This document shows positions 6,987 through 13,156 of a stretch of 13,156 nt of DNA, piece after piece (the first letter of the stretch is position 1; each line of letters begins with the position of its first letter). The position numbers and the translations under genes are program-made. The stretch spans positions 1 to 13,156 of the forward strand of contig DLME01000208.1 in assembly GCA_002479215.1 (NCBI GenBank). The letters run 5' to 3'. The notes below the pieces were generated by a model. That model was not told the DNA's origin, did not search any database, and saw nothing but the letters and a program-made list of their open reading frames with translations. The stretch is from Syntrophaceae bacterium UBA7544 (GTDB taxonomy: Bacteria; Desulfobacterota; Syntrophia; Syntrophales; Smithellaceae).

Positions 6987-9359
6987 ATGAACTTTATCGA
7001 CTCGGCTTCAAGCAAAGCGGCGAATATTTTCAAAAAACTACTGAAAAGGTGTAATATTACTTTCGGTTTTCTGAAAAACAGCTCCTTCCAAAGATGGGCT
7101 AACGGTATTATTCTTTGCTTAATTTTAGCTTTGATCCTGGCACCCGAAATTCATTTTTCGACACCGAAATTCAAACAGGGAATGATCACAGCCAAGGATA
7201 TTAAAGCAGACCGCGACTTCCTTGTCGAAGATCAAAAATCAACCGAAGACAAGAAAAATGATGCCGCGGGAAATGTCATCCCTGTTTATGACTACGACGG
7301 TAAAGTTGCCGGTAATATCAGAGCAAAGTTAATCAAAACTCTTTCATCCGCCGCTGAAGATTACAAAAGTGCCCTTAAGGAAAAACCGCCGGAAGCAAAC
7401 ACTATTGACATAAGTAAATCGCAAAAAGGCAAAAAGAGTCTGGAAGCTAATTTAGGCGTTCCCTTAAGCCCGGAAGAATTTTATATTTTAAAGGACCACA
7501 AGTTTTCTCCCGAACTACAGCAAAATCTTTCCCGTTTAATTTCTCCTTTCTATGAAAAAAAATACATAACTAATAGTATTTTCGGCAAACAAGAAAAGGA
7601 AAAAGGTATTATTCTAAGAAATATCAGTACTCAAACCGAACAAGAAATCAAAGATGTTTCCAAAATTTTAAATACTCAGGAAATAGATGCGGAGCTTCTC
7701 AAAAGAGTGAATGCTCTTTTTAACAGTGATGACTATTCCACGAGAAAGGTGATGGTTTCACTGGCCAAAAAATTAATTGAGCCGAATCTTACTTTTAATA
7801 AAGAAACGACAGAAAAGAATAAGCTTGCCGCCATGGAAGAAGTAAAGCCGGTACTTTTCCAGGTGCAAAAAAATGAAATGATCGTGCGGGAAGGAGAAAA
7901 AATCGGCTACCCCGAGCTAATCAAGTTAGAAGCTTTTTTTAAATCCACGGGAGACAATAAATTTTCCAGTTTTGCGGTACTGGCGGGAATTTTCTTTACG
8001 GCTCTCTTTCTTTCTTTAGTTTTGTACTTTTGGCGCACCAGAAACTGGCTTAAACCTTCAACCCGCTCTAATGTCGATTTGTTTGTTTTCGGACTTATTG
8101 TCCTAGCACAAATATTATTTATCAAGACAGGAATATTCATTTCGCTTGCCATCAATAAGGCCTTCCCATCCATATCAACCGATGCCTGTTATTTTGCCAT
8201 ACCCTTCGCCTGGGGAGCAATGATTATAGCCGTTTTGATTAACAGAAACGTAGCCATGATTCTCAGTGTCTTCATTTCTTTTTTGATTGCTTTTCTTTTT
8301 GATGAAAAAATTACTTTCCCTCTTTTCTGCTTTTTAGGATCGGTTGCCGCGTCTTATCATATTGTCCGTAGCCAGCAACGCTCGGCTTTCATAAGGATCG
8401 GTGTATTTTTGGGAATTATAAATATGGCCGCTGTCGTTTGCATAAATTTTCTGACCGGAAATTTATTGAATGATTTATTGTTGCGCCTCACTATGGGATT
8501 CGCTGGAGGGATTCTCACCGCAATACTGGTAGCGGGAATCACCCCCGTTTTTGAAAGCTTGTTCGGTTTTATAACAGATATCAGGCTGCTGGAACTGGCC
8601 AATCTTAATCAACCTCTTTTTCAAAGAATGATCATCGAAGCTCCCGGGACTTATCATCACAGTATCATCGTGGCCTCGCTGGTGGAAGCGGCCGGCGAAG
8701 CTATAGGCGCAAATTCTCTGCTGGCTAAAGTCAGCGCTTATTATCATGATATCGGTAAACTCACGAAACCGCAATACTTTATTGAAAATCAACCGAATAA
8801 TGAAAACAGACACGACAAACTATCACCGAAAATGAGCAGTCTGGTTATAATTTCTCACGTAAAAGACGGATGTGAATTAGCGTCCAGTGTCAAATTGGGA
8901 CAGCAAATTAGAAACATTATTCGCGAACACCACGGCACAAGCTTAGTCAGTTACTTTTACGACAAAGCCAAAAAGGATAAGGATATAGCAATACGTTCTT
9001 TGTCGGAAAGCGATTTCCGTTATCCCGGCCCGAAGCCGCAAACAAAAGAATCAGGTCTCGTCATGCTGGGGGATGTTATCGAAGCTTCATCACGCACTCT
9101 TCACGATCCGACACCGGCAAGAATCCATTCACTGGTGCGCGAAAGAATCGAACGTCTCTATACGGATGGACAGCTTGACGAATGCGAGTTGACTTTAAAA
9201 GATCTCAACACAATAGCGGAAACATTCACTCAAATTCTTACCGGAATTTTCCACCATCGCGTCGATTACCCCGAATATCCAAATAAAGAAGCAAACGGCA
9301 AAAAAGGAATCAATGAGCTTACAGATCCAAAACAATCAGAAAAAAATCAAGATAAATAG
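6987..9359 (+). CDS. 7TM-HD membrane phosphodiesterase (PgpH-like)
   Basis: This is an inner-membrane protein of the 7TMR-HD family, whose studied members (PgpH of Listeria, YqfF type) hydrolyse cyclic di-AMP. From ATG 6987 it has 790 residues. It has one N-terminal membrane helix (about 38-53), a ~270-residue region outside the membrane (the 7TMR-HDED domain), and seven further helices between about 325 and 535. A cytoplasmic HD domain follows: His557-His558 in GTYHHSIIVASLVEA, the metal-binding HDIGK at His587-Asp588, REHHGT, and GDVIEASSRTL near the end. The longer frame opening at 6876 overlaps phoH heavily and is not used. No strong ribosome site is visible, and it lies 4 bases after phoH, suggesting coupling. 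The 3' end overlaps ybeY by 47 bases. Family is confident; the nucleotide substrate is inferred. Confidence 0.93.
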   Translation: MNFIDSASSKAANIFKKLLKRCNITFGFLKNSSFQRWANGIILCLILALILAPEIHFSTPKFKQGMITAKDIKADRDFLVEDQKSTEDKKNDAAGNVIPVYDYDGKVAGNIRAKLIKTLSSAAEDYKSALKEKPPEANTIDISKSQKGKKSLEANLGVPLSPEEFYILKDHKFSPELQQNLSRLISPFYEKKYITNSIFGKQEKEKGIILRNISTQTEQEIKDVSKILNTQEIDAELLKRVNALFNSDDYSTRKVMVSLAKKLIEPNLTFNKETTEKNKLAAMEEVKPVLFQVQKNEMIVREGEKIGYPELIKLEAFFKSTGDNKFSSFAVLAGIFFTALFLSLVLYFWRTRNWLKPSTRSNVDLFVFGLIVLAQILFIKTGIFISLAINKAFPSISTDACYFAIPFAWGAMIIAVLINRNVAMILSVFISFLIAFLFDEKITFPLFCFLGSVAASYHIVRSQQRSAFIRIGVFLGIINMAAVVCINFLTGNLLNDLLLRLTMGFAGGILTAILVAGITPVFESLFGFITDIRLLELANLNQPLFQRMIIEAPGTYHHSIIVASLVEAAGEAIGANSLLAKVSAYYHDIGKLTKPQYFIENQPNNENRHDKLSPKMSSLVIISHVKDGCELASSVKLGQQIRNIIREHHGTSLVSYFYDKAKKDKDIAIRSLSESDFRYPGPKPQTKESGLVMLGDVIEASSRTLHDPTPARIHSLVRERIERLYTDGQLDECELTLKDLNTIAETFTQILTGIFHHRVDYPEYPNKEANGKKGINELTDPKQSEKNQDK

Positions 9360-9774
9360 GCGCAAGATTCGCTCTGCGATCTTAAAAATCCTGAAGATTC
9401 TTGAATGTGCGGACAAAGAAATCAGCATTAATTTTGTCGACGATGCAAAAATAAAACAATTAAACAAACAATATCTGGGTAAAGACAGGGCAACCAACGT
9501 TCTTTCTTTTTCTTTGCGAGAAGATGAATACGGAAACATTAATCCCCAAGTTTTAGGTGACATTATTATTTCCGTCGAGGCAGCCCAAAAAGACGCCGTT
9601 TACGGCAATCTCACAGTCGATCAAGAAATCGATTTTCTCATTATTCACGGCCTCTTACATTTGTTGGGTTATGATCATGAAAATACGACTAAAAAAGAAA
9701 CAAGCAAAATGCGAAAAAAAGAAAGGGAATTGTTTTATATCGCCTGCGGTGGCAGCGATATAAAGTTAATTTGA
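9313..9774 (+). CDS. ybeY: Endoribonuclease YbeY (16S rRNA maturation)
   Basis: This is a small zinc metalloprotein needed for 16S rRNA 3'-end maturation and ribosome quality control in the cytoplasm. It has 153 residues, the normal size. The signature HxxxHxxxxxH is His112, His116 and His122 (HGLLHLLGYDH). The conserved LNKQYLGKDRATNVLSF and VLGDIIIS segments are also present. The start ATG has AAGGA at 9304-9308, 4 bases upstream, and lies inside the end of the HD gene. The lysine-rich N-terminus (QKKIKINRRKIR) is typical. It is the last gene of the phoH cluster; the next gene has its own promoter. Confidence 0.95.
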   Translation: MSLQIQNNQKKIKINRRKIRSAILKILKILECADKEISINFVDDAKIKQLNKQYLGKDRATNVLSFSLREDEYGNINPQVLGDIIISVEAAQKDAVYGNLTVDQEIDFLIIHGLLHLLGYDHENTTKKETSKMRKKERELFYIACGGSDIKLI

Positions 9775-9807
9775 TAAAGCCTCCCGCCTGCTTGCGCCTT
9801 TCTTCCC

Positions 9808-9836
9808 TTGACAGGTATTTTTATTTTTCTTATACA
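9808..9836 (+). promoter_or_regulatory. Sigma-70-type promoter for the short-chain dehydrogenase
   Basis: A perfect -35 box TTGACA (9808-9813), a 17-base spacer and TATACA (9831-9836, four of six matches). The transcript would start near 9843, leaving a leader of about 84 bases. The 152-base gap before the dehydrogenase, in an otherwise packed window, supports it. Confidence 0.65.
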
Positions 9837-9911
9837 TATCGCGGTCCAAAGCAAGTCGTTATTACTAAAAATATATACCAACTTATGAACCTGCAAAATT
9901 TGACTACTTAC

Positions 9912-9917
9912 AGGAGG
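9912..9917 (+). promoter_or_regulatory. Strong ribosome binding site of the short-chain dehydrogenase
   Basis: AGGAGG, a full anti-Shine-Dalgarno match, lies 9 bases before ATG 9927. It is the strongest ribosome site in the window. Confidence 0.85.
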
Positions 9918-9926
9918 TAACAAACA

Positions 9927-10679
9927 ATGGAGTTGTCTTTAAAGAATAAAGTTGTTCTGCTCACCGGAGCCAGCAGAGGAATCGGTCAGGCGGCGGCAAT
10001 AGGTTTAGCCAAGGCCGGCGCCGACCTGGCCATAGCCAGCCGCAAACTTCCCGATTTGGAAAAAGTAGCGGCAGAAATAAAAAAATTGGGAAGGAAATGC
10101 GTGCCTATAGCCGCCCATGTCGGCAGGATAGAAGAAATAAACTCTCTGGTTAAAAAAGTCTTGGATGAGTTCGGGAAAATCGACATCCTGGTAAATAATG
10201 CCGCCACAAATCCCTCCATGGCTTCGGCTATGGACGTAGACGATCGTGCCTGGGATTCAATTATGAACCTGAACCTCAAGGGCTTGTTTTTCTTGAGTCA
10301 GGCAGTGGCCAGAATAATGAAGGAAAAAGGCGGAGGCAAAATTATAAACATTGCTTCTATCGCCGGAATTTCTCCCGATATATTGGCCGTTTACTCCATA
10401 AGTAAAGCGGGTGTGATCATGGCCACAAAGGTAATGGCCCAACAATGGGGTCAATATAATATCCGGGTTAACACCGTCGCCCCGGGCTTAACCAAAACCA
10501 AATTCAGCGAGGCACTTTGGGGGAACCCTGACATTCTTAATATCGCTATGAGCAGAACTCCTTTGGCGCGACCGGCAGAACCCGAGGAAATGGTCGGGGC
10601 CATCCTTTTTCTGGCTTCCGACGCATCCAGTTATGTGACGGGACAGGTTATTGCCGTAGACGGCGGGACTACCATATAA
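9927..10679 (+). CDS. Short-chain dehydrogenase/reductase (classical SDR)
   Basis: This is a cytoplasmic NAD(P)-dependent oxidoreductase of 250 residues, the classical SDR size. The cofactor motif TGASRGIG is at 13-20. ILVNNAATNP follows, then catalytic Ser144 (NIASIAG), Tyr156 and Lys160 (YSISKAG), and the C-terminal SDASSYVTGQVIAVDGG. Arg and Lys after ASRK in the second strand region suggest a possible preference for NADP. Overall it resembles the FabG-like / PRK07035-like group, judged from memory of the family pattern. The substrate is not predictable: ketoacyl, hydroxyacyl or a sugar are all possible. It has its own promoter and strong ribosome site, unlike the operon genes before it, which suggests it is a separate and well-expressed unit. 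Confidence 0.93.
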   Translation: MELSLKNKVVLLTGASRGIGQAAAIGLAKAGADLAIASRKLPDLEKVAAEIKKLGRKCVPIAAHVGRIEEINSLVKKVLDEFGKIDILVNNAATNPSMASAMDVDDRAWDSIMNLNLKGLFFLSQAVARIMKEKGGGKIINIASIAGISPDILAVYSISKAGVIMATKVMAQQWGQYNIRVNTVAPGLTKTKFSEALWGNPDILNIAMSRTPLARPAEPEEMVGAILFLASDASSYVTGQVIAVDGGTTI

Positions 10680-10728
10680 AACCGGTGCCGACGCATTTCA
10701 GCTTACAATTATTTTCTTAAAAAAAGGC

Positions 10729-10757
10729 TTGAAGTAAAATTGTCGATAAAGTATAAT
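10729..10757 (+). promoter_or_regulatory. Sigma-70-type promoter for the lytic transglycosylase
   Basis: TTGAAG (10729-10734, four of six), a 17-base spacer and a perfect TATAAT (10752-10757). The predicted transcript start is near 10764, right at an in-frame ATG. Translation therefore probably begins further downstream, at 10821. Confidence 0.65.
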
Positions 10758-10808
10758 ATAAACATGCGTGTGCAAAATGATTCAATCATATACTTTATCA
10801 AACACGGC

Positions 10809-10813
10809 GGAAG
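10809..10813 (+). promoter_or_regulatory. Ribosome binding site deciding the transglycosylase start
   Basis: GGAAG lies 7 bases before TTG 10821. The upstream candidate ATG 10764 has no such site and would sit at the predicted transcript start. Confidence 0.5.
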
Positions 10814-10820
10814 TTTATCT

Positions 10821-11396
10821 TTGCGCACTGTTATTGCGGTTTTAGCTTTTTTAGCTATTACACCTACAGAAACTGTATATGCCGATATTTACAAGTACGT
10901 TGATAATGAAGGTGTTCTGCATTTAACTAACGTGCCTTCAATTCCTAACGCCAAATATATTTTGATTCTTAGAGAAAAACGGATTCTTTTTCAGTCGGAT
11001 ATCGATGTAAAAAAATTCGATTACATAATTTCGAACGCTGCCAAAAAATTTAGAATTGACCGTGCCTTAATCAAGGCAATAATCAAAGCGGAATCCAACT
11101 TTAATCATGAAGCCATTTCACCGGTAGGAGCGCAGGGTTTAATGCAGCTAATGCCCGCAACGGCATACGCTCTTCAGGTTGAAGATGCTTTTCACCCCGA
11201 AAAAAATATCGAAGGTGGTACTCGTTATTTACGGTACCTTCTTAATACTTATAGGGGTAATTTAAAGCTTACTCTTGCCGCTTACAATGCCGGCGAGAGA
11301 GCTGTCGCCAAATATAATAATAACGTGCCCCCTTACCGGGAAACACAAAATTACGTAAGGCGCGTGCTGAGTTATTATAAAGACTTCAGCAAATAG
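10821..11396 (+). CDS. Secreted lytic transglycosylase with DUF4124 region
   Basis: This is a periplasmic muramidase-like enzyme that cleaves peptidoglycan glycan strands non-hydrolytically (Slt family). Starting at TTG 10821 it has 191 residues and opens with a clean signal peptide (MRTVIAVLAFLA, then TETVYA before DIYKYVD). ATG 10764 and TTG 10740 are possible longer starts but would add a polar extension ahead of the signal. After the signal comes a DUF4124-like segment (IYKYVDNEGVLHLTNVP). The SLT domain begins at about residue 70 with catalytic Glu91 (IIKAESNF), followed by SPVGAQGLMQLMPATA, GGTRYL and LAAYNAGE. The domain is complete and the protein ends soon after YVRRVLSYYKDF. It has its own promoter and faces the minus-strand gene, with 75 bases between them. 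Confidence 0.92.
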   Translation: MRTVIAVLAFLAITPTETVYADIYKYVDNEGVLHLTNVPSIPNAKYILILREKRILFQSDIDVKKFDYIISNAAKKFRIDRALIKAIIKAESNFNHEAISPVGAQGLMQLMPATAYALQVEDAFHPEKNIEGGTRYLRYLLNTYRGNLKLTLAAYNAGERAVAKYNNNVPPYRETQNYVRRVLSYYKDFSK

Positions 11397-11471
11397 TATA
11401 TTTATTCGTGAAACTCCAATGTGCGAAGCTTAGCGGGGCAAGATAAATACTTCCAAAACTTGCTTTGGGAT

Positions 11472-12044
11472 TCATGCCTGTGATTTTTTCTGTTTTTCGA
11501 CATATAAATATTTTCTGAACTTAGCTAACTTTTTTTCTTTAATTCCTTTAATTTCCATTAATTGTTCAATATTTCGAAATCGGCCTAATTTACTGCGCAA
11601 ATCCAATATTTTTTTTGCCGTTACTTCGCCAATGCCGCTTATCAAAAGCAAGGCGTCTTCATTAACTTTATTAATATCAAGCGGCATTCCCAGGGCAAGC
11701 CTTTTGTCAGCTTCTATCTTCGCCACAATAATATCATCTCCCCTTGAATCGGAATCAATCGTTATTTTCATCCCATCATCGAGCCGAAAGTCTTTAGCCG
11801 AAAATTCACCGATACCGGCTTTTTCCAACAGTTGGTGGGCGGAAGTTTCAGGACTAACGAAATAAATTTCACTTATCTGATTCTTGTCAACAACTTCTAT
11901 CACGAGTGAACCATTAAATTGATCGGTAAAAAGAGGGGCTTTATAGCTGATGAACAAACGGTAAAAAAAACTAAAAAGAGGAATAATCGCCAACGTTATG
12001 CATATAGCGATTAGCCCCTTAATTTGACTTGCGGAAACAGTCAT
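11472..12044 (-). CDS. Membrane-anchored ComEA-like helix-hairpin-helix protein
   Basis: From ATG 12044 it has 190 residues. One N-terminal membrane helix (about 9-30, GLIAICITLAIIPLFSFFY) is followed by an SLBB-like region (VIEVVDKNQISEIYFVSP and on to DDGMKITID). A C-terminal tandem helix-hairpin-helix domain (about 121-182) follows, with LDINKVNEDALLLISGIGE then LMEIKGIKEKKL. This is the architecture of ComEA, a DNA-binding protein used in natural transformation, so it may bind DNA outside the inner membrane. A longer start at 12080 would overlap lysC by 32 bases. ATG 12044 lies 4 bases after lysC and leaves the helix near the N-terminus; neither start has a clear ribosome site. No other competence gene is in the window, so a role in DNA uptake is inference only. 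Confidence 0.82.
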   Translation of the reverse strand: MTVSASQIKGLIAICITLAIIPLFSFFYRLFISYKAPLFTDQFNGSLVIEVVDKNQISEIYFVSPETSAHQLLEKAGIGEFSAKDFRLDDGMKITIDSDSRGDDIIVAKIEADKRLALGMPLDINKVNEDALLLISGIGEVTAKKILDLRSKLGRFRNIEQLMEIKGIKEKKLAKFRKYLYVEKQKKSQA

Positions 12045-12048
12045 TGAA

Positions 12049-13156
12049 TTATTTTTTCTTTTCCAGTCCGAAAGCATCATGAAGAACCATTACGGCAAGC
12101 TCCGTATGCTTTCTTTGGATAACACAGGAAATTTTAATTTCCGACGTGCTGATCATCATAATATTGACGCTTTCATTGGCTAGTGTGGTAAACATTTTCG
12201 CCGCAACACCGGAATGGCTGGCCATTCCTACACCGATTATGGATACCTTGGCTACTTGATCATCAACTTCGACTTTTTTCGCCCCTACCGATTTAGCCGT
12301 ATTCTCGACTATTTTTTGCGCATCCTTCAAATCTTTCTTGGATACCGTAAAAGTAAGATCGGTAAATCCTTCCAGGCTGGCGTTTTGAATAATCATATCG
12401 ACGATGATATTTTTATCCGACAAAGGCGTAAATAAAGCGGCTGCTATTCCCGGTTTATCCGGAACATGAACCACCGTAATTTTAGCTTGATCACGATCAT
12501 AAGTTATACCTGAAACTATTTCTCTTTCCATATCCTTATCCTCCTTAGTCACAAGCGTTCCTCCTTCATCTGAAAACGTTGATTTTACATATACAGGAAC
12601 ATCATATTTTTTAGCCATCTCCACAGAACGGGGCTGCAAAACCTTGGCGCCTGTTATGGCCATTTCCAACATTTCATCATACGATATTTTATCCAGTCTC
12701 CGCGCTTTATTGCAGATATTGGGATCCGTTGTATAGACGCCGTCCACATCCGTATAAATGTCGCATCGATCCGCATTTAGAGCGGCGGCAAGAGCTACCG
12801 CGCTCGTGTCGGAACCGCCGCGCCCGAGAGTTGTAATATTATTGTCCTTGTCCACACCCTGAAAACCGGCAACAACAACAATACTTCCTCGCTTAAGTTC
12901 ATTCTTGATTTCTTCCGTGTTAATCGACACGATTCGCGCTTTTTTATAGGCCTTATCGGTTATTATTTTAACTTGAAATCCCAAAAATGATCTTGCGCTG
13001 TAGCCCATGGAATTCAAAACAATGGAAAGCAGGGTTACTGTAACTTGCTCACCTGTGGATATTAAGGAGTCATACTCTCTTTCATCAGGCGAGTCAGAAG
13101 CCTTATGGGCCAGGGCGATGAGCCTGTCGGTTTCCCCGGCCATCGCCGATAAAACC
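12049..13156 (-). CDS. lysC: Aspartokinase, two ACT domains (5' end cut by window)
   Basis: Aspartate kinase phosphorylates aspartate, the first step towards lysine, threonine, methionine and diaminopimelate. The visible part begins [12 protein letters not shown] at the window edge, so about 35-40 N-terminal residues with the KxGGTS nucleotide motif lie outside. Visible kinase motifs are [52 protein letters not shown] and [16 protein letters not shown]. Two ACT domains follow ([17 protein letters not shown] and [20 protein letters not shown]), which in this family bind lysine and/or threonine for feedback control. The domain order matches the stand-alone LysC of about 405 residues, not a fusion with homoserine dehydrogenase. 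The next gene starts 4 bases after its stop. Confidence 0.96.
   Translation of the reverse strand, partial: VLSAMAGETDRLIALAHKASDSPDEREYDSLISTGEQVTVTLLSIVLNSMGYSARSFLGFQVKIITDKAYKKARIVSINTEEIKNELKRGSIVVVAGFQGVDKDNNITTLGRGGSDTSAVALAAALNADRCDIYTDVDGVYTTDPNICNKARRLDKISYDEMLEMAITGAKVLQPRSVEMAKKYDVPVYVKSTFSDEGGTLVTKEDKDMEREIVSGITYDRDQAKITVVHVPDKPGIAAALFTPLSDKNIIVDMIIQNASLEGFTDLTFTVSKKDLKDAQKIVENTAKSVGAKKVEVDDQVAKVSIIGVGMASHSGVAAKMFTTLANESVNIMMISTSEIKISCVIQRKHTELAVMVLHDAFGLEKKK

Noticed and set aside
11453..11468. CCAAA / TTTGG hairpin between the converging genes as a bidirectional terminator
   Set aside because: The stem has only five pairs, is AT-rich and has no T-run on either side. It is not enough to call a terminator.
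1..13156. Mobile elements, CRISPR arrays, tRNA/rRNA genes, phage genes or defence systems
   Set aside because: None was seen by reading. There are no transposase or integrase motifs, no direct-repeat arrays, no tRNA-like cloverleafs, and no gap exceeds about 150 bases.

Overview
This is an ordinary chromosomal stretch of a Gram-negative, probably anaerobic bacterium. The best guess is a deltaproteobacterial or Syntrophales-like lineage. The guess rests on moderate GC (low-to-mid 40s % by eye), two signal-peptide M16 proteases in tandem, phoH / 7TM-HD / ybeY in a row, a DUF4124-type lytic transglycosylase, and a two-ACT aspartokinase. I saw no mobile elements, tRNA, rRNA or CRISPR arrays. Coding density is very high and no gap exceeds about 150 bases.

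Layout. Positions 1-81 hold only the tail of an upstream gene. From 78 to 5892, plus-strand genes are packed tightly: a B12-fold radical SAM enzyme, an 80-residue two-helix membrane protein, a catalytic M16 protease, a second M16 protein without the zinc site, and an M20 metallopeptidase. Spacing (overlap, 0, -14, 12 and 21 bases) suggests one transcription unit. After a short gap with two competing hairpins comes phoH (ybeZ), a PgpH-like 7TM-HD phosphodiesterase and ybeY (5987-9774), a conserved RNA-processing / cyclic-di-AMP type cluster.

Next are two genes that each seem to have their own sigma-70-type promoter: a short-chain dehydrogenase (promoter 9808-9836, strong ribosome site) and a secreted lytic transglycosylase (promoter 10729-10757). 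On the minus strand, converging on these, are aspartokinase (lysC, cut by the right edge) and, 4 bases after it, a membrane-anchored ComEA-like helix-hairpin-helix protein.

The observation most worth following is the M16 pair. The first protein keeps HxxEH but lacks the C-terminal Arg/Tyr substrate-binding pair. The second has lost HxxEH and keeps the Arg/Tyr pair. That complementary loss predicts an obligate periplasmic heterodimer. No gene set here looks like an unmistakably new system. The radical SAM / small membrane protein / M16 pair / M20 run is the least explained part.
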